In this document: in pieces, positions 41,404 to 49,570 of the stretch
Position numbering within the stretch: position 1 is the stretch's first letter
Layout of the letters: the number at the start of each line of letters is the position of its first letter
DNA from: Pollutibacter soli
GTDB lineage: Bacteria; Bacteroidota; Bacteroidia; Chitinophagales; Chitinophagaceae
NCBI GenBank assembly: GCA_029269725.1
Contig: JARJHS010000013.1
Coordinates: forward strand, 1-64,000
Direction: 5' to 3'
Length of the DNA: 64,000 nucleotides
Notes under the pieces: generated by a model
Database searches by the model: none
Told to the model about the DNA's origin: nothing
What the model saw: only the letters and a program-made list of their open reading frames with translations
Position numbers and translations under genes: made by a program

Positions 41404-41877
41404 ATGGCAACCTCCACCAAAACAAAAACGCCTGCAAAAAATGTTGCGGAAAAGAAATCTGCTTCAAAAAAGCCGGCAACAAAAAAAACCACAATTAAGA
41501 AATCTTCATTGCCTAAAGCACAACCGGTAAAACCCAAAGGGATAACTGTTGAAGACTATATACTCGCTCAACCACCGGATTCATTTAAAGCACTTACGGA
41601 AGTAAGAAAACGAATTAGGAAAGTGATTCCGAAAGCAGAAGAAGTCATCTGGTACAATATTCCCACTTATAAAATTGATGGCAAAGCACTATTGTGTTTT
41701 GCAGGTTTTAAACAGCATTGCAGTATTGTTACCATGAATCATGACGTAACAAAAATCCTCAAAGAAGATCTGAAAGATTTCAAAAAATCCGGCACAACTA
41801 TTCACTTCACTTCTGCGAATGTTCCCACAGTGGCATTGATCAGTAAGATTGTTAATATCAGACTGAAGCAGGTGTGA
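41404..41877 (+). CDS. DUF1801 (YdhG-like) protein with Lys/Ala-rich N-terminus
   Basis: A 157-residue protein. Residues 1-48 are a Lys/Thr/Ala/Pro-rich tail (KTPAKNVAEKKSASKKPATK...) resembling histone-H1-like or nucleic-acid-binding tails. Residues 52-157 form the DUF1801 fold (VEDYILAQPPDSFKALTEVR, AEEVIWYNIPTYKIDGKALLCFAGFKQH), related to the iron-chaperone frataxin-like group. The tail is probably disordered. It follows the NTF2-like gene by 28 bases. The stop codon TGA is followed immediately by an AATACAAAATACTGGATACAGG repeat. Confidence 0.82.
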   Translation: MATSTKTKTPAKNVAEKKSASKKPATKKTTIKKSSLPKAQPVKPKGITVEDYILAQPPDSFKALTEVRKRIRKVIPKAEEVIWYNIPTYKIDGKALLCFAGFKQHCSIVTMNHDVTKILKEDLKDFKKSGTTIHFTSANVPTVALISKIVNIRLKQV

Positions 41878-42238
41878 GAATACAAAATACTGGATACAGG
41901 AAGAAAATACAGCGACAGAAACAGGAAGAAAAATCGAAAACTGGAAGAAATACTGAGGCAATAGTAAGAAGGCAATAGCTTGTCTGCCGCTAAGCAGGGC
42001 ATTAGAAAACAGCCCTCTATTCAGCATTTCGTATTCTGTATTCTGCATTTTCCCAGTATTCTGTATGCGGCCTCACGCAACATTTCCCCCGACCTCAGGT
42101 CTTTTTAAAAATCGTCTTTCGATTTTCCGTTCAAAACTTTGCATCGCCATTCAATAAGTTCTGGCTTGCAGAATCTTTTGAATAGGCTTAGTTTGAATTG
42201 GATTTATTATCGGGCAGGGTCTGCGAATAAAACTGGAA
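41878..42238. other. Intergenic region with inverted ATACTGGATACAGG repeats
   Basis: No gene. It begins with GAATACAAAATACTGGATACAGG and contains the opposite-strand version GTATTCTGTATTCTGCATTTTCCCAGTATTCTG at about 42030-42065. Together they could fold a long imperfect hairpin after the DUF1801 gene. An AACAGCC word lies at 42008-42014. Confidence 0.55.
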
Positions 42239-43243
42239 ATGGGATTGTTACACCTGATCAGGCGGGTAATGATTGTTGGATTTTTTGTATTTGTATATAA
42301 GCAAGCTGGAGCAATTGAGGAACCGGGAGAGCGATTAACTGTATACAATACCAATCTGTCAATCACCATTGACGCTCTTAAAATTAAGGGCGCTGCATCG
42401 AATGCAAACTCCTGTATAATCCCCTTCACGCTTGCGGGTAAATTAATTGTAGTTCAGGGCCGCGCTGATACCGTACAGGGAAATTTTATTCTTGATACAG
42501 GCGCACCTGACCTCGTTTTAAACAATACCTATTTCAGGAACTATATTGTAAGTACTTCCAATACGGAACAGGAAGCATCTATCACCGGCATCGGCGAACA
42601 ATCAAAAAGAATTACGGTAAAACAATTTCAACTGGGCACGCTCTCCTACTCTAAAACATATGCGGATGTGTTAAGTCTCGGTCACCTGGAAGATGCGCGG
42701 GGACTGAAAATACTGGGTCTGCTGGGTATTTCTCTCTTCAAGGATTGCGAACTGATGATTGATTTTGAAAACAGGCAGATCCACCTTTACCGCATTTCAA
42801 AAAAGGAAAAAGAAACCTATATTCATCCATTGCTGGCTACGCATCCGAGGGTAAGTGTCATGCCTTTTGAATTGCGCGAGAACCGGATATTGGTGGACAC
42901 AAAAATCGGAAACAAGGAATTGCAGTTTGTAATCGACTATGCGGCTGAATCCAATGTAATTGACAGCCGTTTGCCGGAAAAAGTCCTGGACAGTGTGCGC
43001 GTTACCGGTAGAGTGCTGCTGACTGGCACTGGTTCAAAAAAAATTGAAGCGGCAACGGGAGATCTTTCTGCAATCACCATCGGTCCGATGCAGTTTAAAA
43101 AATTACCGGTGATCATTACCAACCTGGAAAATACCTGTTTTGGAACATTAAATTGTATTAACGGTGTATTAGGACATGATTTCCTTTCGGGGTATACATT
43201 AGTGTTTAATTTTGTGACGAGAAAACTTTATATACTGTATTGA
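42239..43243 (+). CDS. Secreted retropepsin-like aspartyl protease homologue
   Basis: A 334-residue precursor with an N-terminal hydrophobic segment (residues 3-22). The first half has the retropepsin signature FILDTGAPDLVL with Asp86. The second half repeats the fold (LQFVIDYAAESNVIDSRLP, Asp233), but the canonical Thr-Gly is replaced by Tyr-Ala, and each half ends with a GLLGISLFKDCELMIDF or VLGHDFLSGYTLVFNF strand. This is the pepsin-like two-lobe layout with a weakened second site, so activity is uncertain. Its stop codon overlaps the start of the CBM48 gene, so the two products are probably co-expressed and exported. Confidence 0.75.
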   Translation: MGLLHLIRRVMIVGFFVFVYKQAGAIEEPGERLTVYNTNLSITIDALKIKGAASNANSCIIPFTLAGKLIVVQGRADTVQGNFILDTGAPDLVLNNTYFRNYIVSTSNTEQEASITGIGEQSKRITVKQFQLGTLSYSKTYADVLSLGHLEDARGLKILGLLGISLFKDCELMIDFENRQIHLYRISKKEKETYIHPLLATHPRVSVMPFELRENRILVDTKIGNKELQFVIDYAAESNVIDSRLPEKVLDSVRVTGRVLLTGTGSKKIEAATGDLSAITIGPMQFKKLPVIITNLENTCFGTLNCINGVLGHDFLSGYTLVFNFVTRKLYILY

Positions 43244-44685
43244 CGAGTTTGAAGCATATCTGTAAAAAAGGCCTTTTGATGGCTGCCTTGATTGCTCCGG
43301 GATTACTGGAAGGTTCCCTTTATGCCCAACAGGGAAAAGATACCCCGGTCATACAGGTGAGGAATAATATTATTTTATTAAGTCTTTCAAAATCGACTTC
43401 CCCGGAAGAACTTATTGCATTCACTCATCGGTATAATTTAAAAGATATTGGTTTATACCAGTTAATCAATCGTGGTAAGAATGATTCACTGAAACAAAGT
43501 GGCTGGGAAACTATTCAGTCGGACTCAAAATACACGGTCTCAAAAAAACTGACCAGTGGTGGAAAATTTATCAATCCATCAGACAAAATGATTTTCTATG
43601 CCATCCCTACTCCTGACAACTGGCGTGTCCAGGGAGGTAACCGGGTGGTTTATGGAATGAATGATCTTAAGAAAGACGGTGGACCTGTGAGGCACCAGGA
43701 CTTTGTAGAATTCAGACTGAAAGGATTTTCACGCGCGCAGAGGGTCCGACTGGCTGGAAATTTTTCAAACTGGCAGCATGGTGCATTTCCGATGGAGCGT
43801 GATGGCGACGACTGGGTTGTTCGTGTCAGCCTTAAACCTGGTGCCTGGTATTATAAATATATCCTGAATGAAAGTGACTGGATAACTGATCCGGAAAATA
43901 ACCTGGAAGAAAGTGATGGTCGGGGAAATATCAATTCTGTTTTCTATGTCACGAACAAATCGATAAAGCTTAAAGGATATACCAATGCCGATGAAGTTTT
44001 TATTTCTGGGACTTTTAATAATTGGGTGAAGGATCAACTACCGATGAGGCGAAGGAAAGATGGCTGGGAGCTGGATTTATTTCTGGAACCAGGTACTCAC
44101 CGTTATCAATATATCATCAACGGCAAGGCACTTGAATTTGAAAAGCCACCAAGAGAAACTGCAGAAATCGGCGCTCCGCATATCTTTAAACTGAATGGTT
44201 TCAAGAACGCAAAATCTGTTATACTAACCGGAAATTTCAATGACTGGAACCCTGACCAGTTATGGATGAAACCTACTGCCGAAGGTTGGGAATTAGCTTA
44301 CGTACTTGGCCCTGGAAACTACCTGTACAATTTTATTGTCGATGGCAAATGGATTGCCGATCCGAAAGCCACAGGATCAGTCAATGATAACAAAGGAAAA
44401 AGCCCTCAGAATTCATTCCTCGTCGTTCAACCCAATCACCGGTTTACACTACCGGGTTTCTCAAAAGCAAAAAATGTTTTTCTTGCAGGTGATTTTAACG
44501 ACTGGAATCCCGAGGTACTTCCAATGAAAAAAATCGAGGGTGGTTGGTCGGCAGAAGTTTTTCTCGGTCGTGGAAAGCACAAATACAAATTCATTGTCGA
44601 TGGCAAATGGATTACTGATCCATCCAATGAACTGGTGGAGGATAACGAATTTAATTCGGGAAATTCCATCATCTGGATCGAATAA
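43240..44685 (+). CDS. Secreted protein with four glycogen-binding (AMPK-GBD/CBM48-like) modules
   Basis: A 481-residue precursor. The TTG start at 43240 shares bases with the preceding stop (TTGA); the ATG at 43279 is an alternative. A signal peptide ends near SLYAQ and a 120-residue unknown N-terminal part follows. Four E-set/CBM48 repeats begin near residues 156, 241, 314 and 400, each with a strand such as RLAGNFSNW, FISGTFNNW, ILTGNFNDWNP and FLAGDFNDWNP, then WELDLFLEPGTHRYQYIING-like segments. Trp residues that bind starch or glycogen are present in all four. There is no catalytic domain. It may hold a polysaccharide or act as a scaffold with the aspartyl-protease homologue. Confidence 0.82.
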   Translation: MTSLKHICKKGLLMAALIAPGLLEGSLYAQQGKDTPVIQVRNNIILLSLSKSTSPEELIAFTHRYNLKDIGLYQLINRGKNDSLKQSGWETIQSDSKYTVSKKLTSGGKFINPSDKMIFYAIPTPDNWRVQGGNRVVYGMNDLKKDGGPVRHQDFVEFRLKGFSRAQRVRLAGNFSNWQHGAFPMERDGDDWVVRVSLKPGAWYYKYILNESDWITDPENNLEESDGRGNINSVFYVTNKSIKLKGYTNADEVFISGTFNNWVKDQLPMRRRKDGWELDLFLEPGTHRYQYIINGKALEFEKPPRETAEIGAPHIFKLNGFKNAKSVILTGNFNDWNPDQLWMKPTAEGWELAYVLGPGNYLYNFIVDGKWIADPKATGSVNDNKGKSPQNSFLVVQPNHRFTLPGFSKAKNVFLAGDFNDWNPEVLPMKKIEGGWSAEVFLGRGKHKYKFIVDGKWITDPSNELVEDNEFNSGNSIIWIE

Positions 44686-44720
44686 TTTCGCGAAAAACTT
44701 TCAGGAAAGTGAAAATTCAC

Positions 44721-44750
44721 TTGGAAACTTCAAAAATATTTTCAAATTTG
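44721..44750 (+). promoter_or_regulatory. Candidate promoter of tRNA-Gly
   Basis: TTG (44721-44723), 19 bases, CAAATTTG (44743-44750), one mismatch at the first base of TAnnTTTG. The start would be near 44757, about 17 bases before the tRNA. Confidence 0.5.
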
Positions 44751-44773
44751 CCGGAAGACATCTGGCGGTTTTC

Positions 44774-44846
44774 GCGGAAGTAGCTCACCTGGTAGAGCGA
44801 TAGCTTCCCAAGCTATAGGTAGCGGGTTCGAGTCCCGTCTTCCGCT
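44774..44846 (+). tRNA. tRNA-Gly (anticodon CCC)
   Basis: A 73-base cloverleaf: acceptor GCGGAAG pairing with CTTCCGC, D arm GCTC...GAGC, anticodon stem ATAGC/GCTAT with loop TTCCCAA (anticodon CCC), T arm GCGGG TTCGAGT CCCGT, and discriminator T as expected for glycine tRNAs. The 3' CCA is not encoded (CTA follows), so it is added after transcription. An AACGTAAAACGTTAAACGT repeat starts right behind it. Confidence 0.96.
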
Positions 44847-44886
44847 CTAACGTAAAACGTTAAACGTAACTCGTTAAACGCAGGTC
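44847..44886 (+). repeat. AACGTT-type repeat directly after tRNA-Gly
   Basis: CTAACGTAAAACGTTAAACG followed by TAACTCGTTAAACGCAGG starts at the first base after the tRNA discriminator. It is the same family that follows protein genes at 19940, 38011 and 49562, here behind an RNA gene, so the repeat is not tied to stop codons as such. Confidence 0.75.
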
Positions 44887-44998
44887 GCTGCGGAAATTAT
44901 ATTTTTTTCTTCGTCCGGAATTTTCCAGTGAATATGGAATGACTGTATACGACTAGGCCAGCGTTTTACATTCTGCGTTTCCCGTTCTGCGTTCAATC

Positions 44999-45475
44999 TC
45001 ATCTTACTTTTTTATAAGGAAAATCACTCCCCACCCATTTCCCATCGCGCGTGCCTTCTATTCTGGCATCCAGATGATCTGCATCTGTCAATTTATAAAT
45101 CACCCGTTGAGGATAATCGTGTTCTCTATTTTCAAAAACGAACGAACCGTTCACAACAGGTTGCAACTGGAAATAAACCGGTTTACCCTGGTTCTGACCG
45201 CTAACAACCGGAATATAATAAACAGCTGAGCCGCTATCAACCAGTCTTACTTTTTCGAGAAACACCGTGTCATTTCCACTCAATCGATAGCTGCTGCTGA
45301 TCATCTCCGTCGCACTAACTGGTTTCCAGGTCTCATAAAGCAAGCCTTTCTTTGTTTCCATTGACCATAACCCTGACAGCTTTTGCAACTGCTTAAAGTG
45401 ATCTGCGTTCGTTTGAGAATAACTCTTATCCGGTAGAACGAACAACAACAGCACGATGAGCCATGGCGTGTACAT
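44999..45475 (-). CDS. DUF6265-like secreted protein
   Basis: A 158-residue precursor with a signal peptide (residues 1-20, ending KSYSQ). The mature protein is mostly beta strands with LSGLWSMETKKGLLYETWKPVS near residue 35 and FENREHDYPQRVIYKL near 113, a pattern I associate with DUF6265, a small lipocalin-like family of unknown role in Bacteroidota. Likely periplasmic. It lies 25 bp downstream of the ndh gene on the same strand, so they may be co-transcribed. It ends ...GTA AGA TGA, next to a TGAACGCAG repeat. Confidence 0.75.
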   Translation of the reverse strand: MYTPWLIVLLLFVLPDKSYSQTNADHFKQLQKLSGLWSMETKKGLLYETWKPVSATEMISSSYRLSGNDTVFLEKVRLVDSGSAVYYIPVVSGQNQGKPVYFQLQPVVNGSFVFENREHDYPQRVIYKLTDADHLDARIEGTRDGKWVGSDFPYKKVR

Positions 45476-45500
45476 GAGCGTTAGTTAAGGTTTGTTCAGA

Positions 45501-46820
45501 TCAAACAACAGATTTTTCCACAGGCGTTGCTTTGATAGCAGGTTTTATTTCCGACTTCGACGCTTCTTCCCTGTCAGCATCCGGCCTGATGATCAGTCTC
45601 AAAGTCGGATCATTGGTAACAAATGCCCAGAACCAGTTGTATAAAATCTTTGCCTTATTTCTGAAACCAGCCAGAGGAATGATGTGAATGAACAACCAGG
45701 TTAACCAGGCAAGAAATCCTTTGTAAAATGCCTTAGGTAAGTCAACGACTGCCTTATACTTCGATATAATCGCCATTGAACCCTTATTCCAGTATTTGAA
45801 TGGAGCCAGAGGTTTACCTGAAAGTTTTGCCTGGAGATTTCTTGACAGCAATTTCGCCTGTTGCATAGCCACCTGCGCCAACTGCGGATGACCGTCAGGA
45901 TAATACTTATCCGATGTCTGTAAGCAGAGATCGCCCAGCGCATACACATTCCCAGTGCCCTTAACAAGATTATGCTCATCCACCAGCAATCTTCTACCGC
46001 GGCCGACGCTTTCTGCAGGTAAACCCGGCACCTGGCGCGCAACGACACCGGAAGTCCAGATAAGTGTTCCGGCATTGATTACTTCACCCGAAGAGAGATA
46101 TACCTTATTTCCCTGATAATCTTTAACCGCGGTATTCAGGATAATTTTTACTCCGAGTTTCTGCAATGACTTATATGCCTCTGCCTGGGATTTTTCACTC
46201 ATCGCAGCAAGAACTTTCGGTGCCGCATCAACTAGAATAATCGCACCCCTGACATATTTAAGTTCCGGGTAATCCTTATTCTTGATTCTTCGACTCATTT
46301 CTGCGAGCATCCCGGCAACTTCCACGCCGGTAGGTCCGCCGCCGGCAACAACAATGGTCGTCAACAATTCCTGTTTGCTTTTGTCTTCTTCTCTGGTCGC
46401 TTCTTCAATATTCAGCAACAAACGATTTCTCAGGTTTAATGCATCATCGATGGTTTTCATCGGTAAAGCATTTTCCATAACATTCGTCATTCCGAAATAA
46501 TTCGTCTCGGTACCCAGTGCAAGCACGAGATAATCATAGCTGACGTTTCCGTTTGTCGTTTCAATATAATTTCCGCTCGTGACAACATTCAGCAATTTTC
46601 CCTGGAAAAAACGGATATTATGCTGATGCTGGAACATCTTTCGAAACGGATAACAAATATTTGATGCTTCGATAAATGATGTGGCAACCTGGTACAAAAG
46701 TGGCGGGAAAAAATGATAGTTATGCTGATCAACTATTACGACTTCAAAAGGCGATTTTTTTGCAAGAGATTTTGCAAGGTTCATTCCTGCAAACCCGCCA
46801 CCTACAATTACAACCTTCAT
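45501..46820 (-). CDS. ndh: Type II NADH dehydrogenase (NDH-2) family flavoprotein
   Basis: A 439-residue FAD-dependent oxidoreductase. It has two dinucleotide folds, VIVGGGFAGMNLAKSL at the N-terminus (FAD) and IVVAGGGPTGVEVAGML near residue 160 (NADH). Between and after them come VLALGTETNYFG, LIWTSGV and the FAD-closing VYALGDLC motif. A C-terminal amphipathic/hydrophobic segment (about 365-405, FYKGFLAWLTWLFIHIIPLAG) would attach it to the inner leaflet. It transfers electrons from NADH to quinone without pumping protons, a bypass of the complex I encoded at 0-2.7 kb. The DUF6265-like gene follows it. Confidence 0.9.
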   Translation of the reverse strand: MKVVIVGGGFAGMNLAKSLAKKSPFEVVIVDQHNYHFFPPLLYQVATSFIEASNICYPFRKMFQHQHNIRFFQGKLLNVVTSGNYIETTNGNVSYDYLVLALGTETNYFGMTNVMENALPMKTIDDALNLRNRLLLNIEEATREEDKSKQELLTTIVVAGGGPTGVEVAGMLAEMSRRIKNKDYPELKYVRGAIILVDAAPKVLAAMSEKSQAEAYKSLQKLGVKIILNTAVKDYQGNKVYLSSGEVINAGTLIWTSGVVARQVPGLPAESVGRGRRLLVDEHNLVKGTGNVYALGDLCLQTSDKYYPDGHPQLAQVAMQQAKLLSRNLQAKLSGKPLAPFKYWNKGSMAIISKYKAVVDLPKAFYKGFLAWLTWLFIHIIPLAGFRNKAKILYNWFWAFVTNDPTLRLIIRPDADREEASKSEIKPAIKATPVEKSVV

Positions 46821-46987
46821 AATGGTTTTTTTAATTGAGTGGGAACAAGATGATTTGTAAAATTAATCATTCCTGAACCTCTATCCTATTTTCTATGCAA
46901 ACATCGAACCCTGCGATAGCAGTTTTTTGGCTGCAACCGTTTTATTCCTCCGGTCGTCTCCAGTTTCTGCGACATAATAAACTGGCA

Positions 46988-47416
46988 ATGAGAAAATTCA
47001 TAACACCACCTGTAGAAAGGATTAAAAAAATCGGACTGATTTCCATTATTTCACTATTGCTCATTGCAGCAATATTCGGGTATGCGGGAGATCCATTTGT
47101 TCAACTTTTGCTGATGGTTTTTCTGCTGGTATTTATTGCTTATCAATTCTATATCACTGCTTTTCTCAGTTTTGACACGAATCTGCTCTATTTCACTTGT
47201 TTCAGGATAAAAAAGAAAATCCCCCTCAGAGATGTTACGCGCATTGTGGCAGCAACATGGACTGAAGGGGAAAGAAGAATCCGTTTTACGATCAGCTTCA
47301 AAGAAAATGAAAAGGAGAGTCAGATCCAGGCGCTGATCAATCCAAAATCAAAACGCTGGCGCCAGTTCAGGTTTTATACGATGAATGAAAATCCTCAACT
47401 GGATTATCAGGTCTGA
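46988..47416 (+). CDS. Small membrane protein with PH-like C-terminus
   Basis: A 142-residue protein with two adjacent hydrophobic helices (about 16-32 and 36-57) followed by a beta-rich cytoplasmic segment (CFRIKKKIPLRDVTRIVAAT...RRIRFTISFKE). The latter has the look of bacterial PH/YdbT-like domains. I choose 46988 (MRKFITPPVERIKK) because the longer frame starting at 46895 has a non-typical N-terminus. Function unknown. It is divergent from ndh and convergent with the M61 peptidase gene, only 8 bp away. Confidence 0.65.
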   Translation: MRKFITPPVERIKKIGLISIISLLLIAAIFGYAGDPFVQLLLMVFLLVFIAYQFYITAFLSFDTNLLYFTCFRIKKKIPLRDVTRIVAATWTEGERRIRFTISFKENEKESQIQALINPKSKRWRQFRFYTMNENPQLDYQV

Positions 47417-47424
47417 ACACTCTT

Positions 47425-49302
47425 TTATTCAGTTGCTTTTAACCAATACTCCCTGAGCTTTTTCTGCTCATCGGTAGCGTCCGGTTTAAACGCAAGTACA
47501 TTGAATCTCCTGATGGGAATTTTTTGCATCTGGCTGGCGAGCGAAACGGTTTTTGCAACACCTCCATCGTCTTTTCTTTCAATCACAATTTCTATCGGAT
47601 CACCAACTTTAGCGGTCTTATAAAGTTCACCCACAGACGCACTGAAATTCTGCGCGGTTATTGGTTTGCCATTTAGGGTTTGAATAATATCACCTTTCTG
47701 ATATCCGATTTTTTTACCAAACTCGTTCATTTTGCCAATATTGGTTACCGTTAGCTTTCCATCACTTTCATTTGGCATCAAACTTACTCCTCCAAGTGTG
47801 AAAACACTGTCCTTACTTTCCTGTACAGGAACGTAATCGACTCCTGCCATAGCGAAGGACTCAATTAAGGGAAGGGGGTGATTTCCAGCTACAAATGAAT
47901 CCAGGAATGATCTTATCTGCGGGTAGGTCAGCTTTTCAATTTCATCAAAAAGTTCTGCATCTTTAAATGGTTTATCCTTTCCGTATTTCTGCGATAGATC
48001 ATTTACAAGATCAATAATACCATACTTGCCGCCCGATAAATTTCTCAACCGAAGATCCATTACCATTGAAATCAATGCGCCTTTCTCATACACGTTTCCA
48101 TATTGTTCTTTATACGCTTTGTCAAGAACATTTGCACTCATCACAGTAAACGGCATGGTATCATTATAACGATCTCGGGAGTTGGTGATTTTCTCCTGCA
48201 TCTTTTTCAAAAAAGTTTCCTGGGTTGTCAGTCCGTAACGGACCTGTACAAGATGCGCATGGTATTCTGTCGATCCCTCATACAGCCACAAATGTTTTGA
48301 CATTTTGGGATCATTAAAATCGAAATACTGTATCTCTTCAGAATGGATACTCAATGGCGTGAGAATATGAAAAAATTCATGCGCAGCTACATCCATAAAA
48401 AATTGTGTCAGCTGTCCGGGATCTGTTTCCGGAAGAAAATATACTGAAGAGTAAGAATGTTCAAGCGCACCCATACCTCCGGAAACGCCTGCACCATCGG
48501 TGAGATAAATTAAAAATGCATATTTCTGCACCGGTAATTTTCCACCGAGATATTTCCCCTGCGCCTGCAATAATTTATCGAGGTTTTCTGCGAGATAAGA
48601 CGAAGTCACTTTTTTATTCGGCGAATACACCGAGATCAATACTTCTGAATTGCCCACATGTAATGTCGAAGTATCCGGTACAGAGTACATAATCGGGTTA
48701 TCAACAATACGGTTGTAGGTATCTGCAATGAACTTATCCGACTCTGCACTTTTATCAGTATCTGTCAGCGGACTGCTGCCATACATACCCGGCTTATGCA
48801 ATACCGTTAGTTCATATGGAAATTCTTTCATTCCGTCGAAGTATCCAAGAAAACAATGGTTATTGATCAGGTAATTTTTATCTGTTTCAATATTGCTTCC
48901 GGTAGGCTCAAATACTTTTTTACCAGGCAGGGTATCATCAAAGGTATCGTTGATGCTGTAAGTGATTTTGCCCAGTGTTTTGGCCTTGAAAATTTTCCAT
49001 CCATTCAAATCCGCTTTTTCTGTTTTGAGTGGCTTTCCCTGTTTATCGAAAGCCTTAAAATTTTCGAGATATCTTCCATAATCATCTACTGAATATGTGC
49101 CGGGCACCGTTTTCGGAAGATAAAAAATGATCTCATCTTTTTGTATTGCGGGAGGCACGAGTTCAACCTTCACTTTGTCATTTGCTGTATTCTTCAAGTC
49201 AACCTTGTATTTATACGCAGGTTTCGATTGGGCAAACGACATCAAAGAAATAAAAAGCGAGGTAACCAGAACAACCATTCGGGGTTTGTACATAAACATC
49301 AA
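47425..49302 (-). CDS. M61-family metallopeptidase with PDZ domain
   Basis: A 625-residue secreted peptidase (signal peptide ending SFAQ, residue 25). The N-terminal beta domain (about 27-200) precedes the zinc catalytic domain with His308-Glu309-x-x-His312 (HEFFH) and the third ligand Glu342 in LWLYEGSTEY. A C-terminal PDZ domain follows (about 505-590, IGYQKGDIIQTLNGKPIT). This is the glycyl-aminopeptidase/M61 architecture. It probably acts in the periplasm on peptides or stressed proteins. It is a monocistronic gene. The intergenic region upstream shows TAAGTAATATG words only. Confidence 0.92.
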   Translation of the reverse strand: MMFMYKPRMVVLVTSLFISLMSFAQSKPAYKYKVDLKNTANDKVKVELVPPAIQKDEIIFYLPKTVPGTYSVDDYGRYLENFKAFDKQGKPLKTEKADLNGWKIFKAKTLGKITYSINDTFDDTLPGKKVFEPTGSNIETDKNYLINNHCFLGYFDGMKEFPYELTVLHKPGMYGSSPLTDTDKSAESDKFIADTYNRIVDNPIMYSVPDTSTLHVGNSEVLISVYSPNKKVTSSYLAENLDKLLQAQGKYLGGKLPVQKYAFLIYLTDGAGVSGGMGALEHSYSSVYFLPETDPGQLTQFFMDVAAHEFFHILTPLSIHSEEIQYFDFNDPKMSKHLWLYEGSTEYHAHLVQVRYGLTTQETFLKKMQEKITNSRDRYNDTMPFTVMSANVLDKAYKEQYGNVYEKGALISMVMDLRLRNLSGGKYGIIDLVNDLSQKYGKDKPFKDAELFDEIEKLTYPQIRSFLDSFVAGNHPLPLIESFAMAGVDYVPVQESKDSVFTLGGVSLMPNESDGKLTVTNIGKMNEFGKKIGYQKGDIIQTLNGKPITAQNFSASVGELYKTAKVGDPIEIVIERKDDGGVAKTVSLASQMQKIPIRRFNVLAFKPDATDEQKKLREYWLKATE

Positions 49303-49504
49303 ATTATTTTTAGAGACAAAAAAACATCACCGGCAGCCATATCCGGCGCCGATTTATAAAAGTAAACGGACAAGTGCAATAATCCTGCCTGAAGGTAGAG
49401 GAACGGCAACTGGAAGTTATAAGTAATATGTTTGAAGTAGGAAGTTAGTTGCGGACATTATGATCGGTCTTACAAAAGCAAGTCCTTGCAGTTTTTTTAT
49501 GTGC

Positions 49505-49570
49505 TGCAAAATTCGCTTAGGCAGACTTACAACCTATAACCTATAACCTACAACCTAAAACTTAACGTTT
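49505..49570 (-). repeat. AGGTTATAGGTTGTAGG repeat after the prc gene
   Basis: Read on the minus strand the array AGTTTTAGGTTGTAGGTT AT AGGTTATAGGTTGT starts in the stop codon of the prc gene and continues for about 50 bases with a 10-base period. It is another word family used in the same position as AGTAAGTAG and AACGTT elsewhere. Confidence 0.75.
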
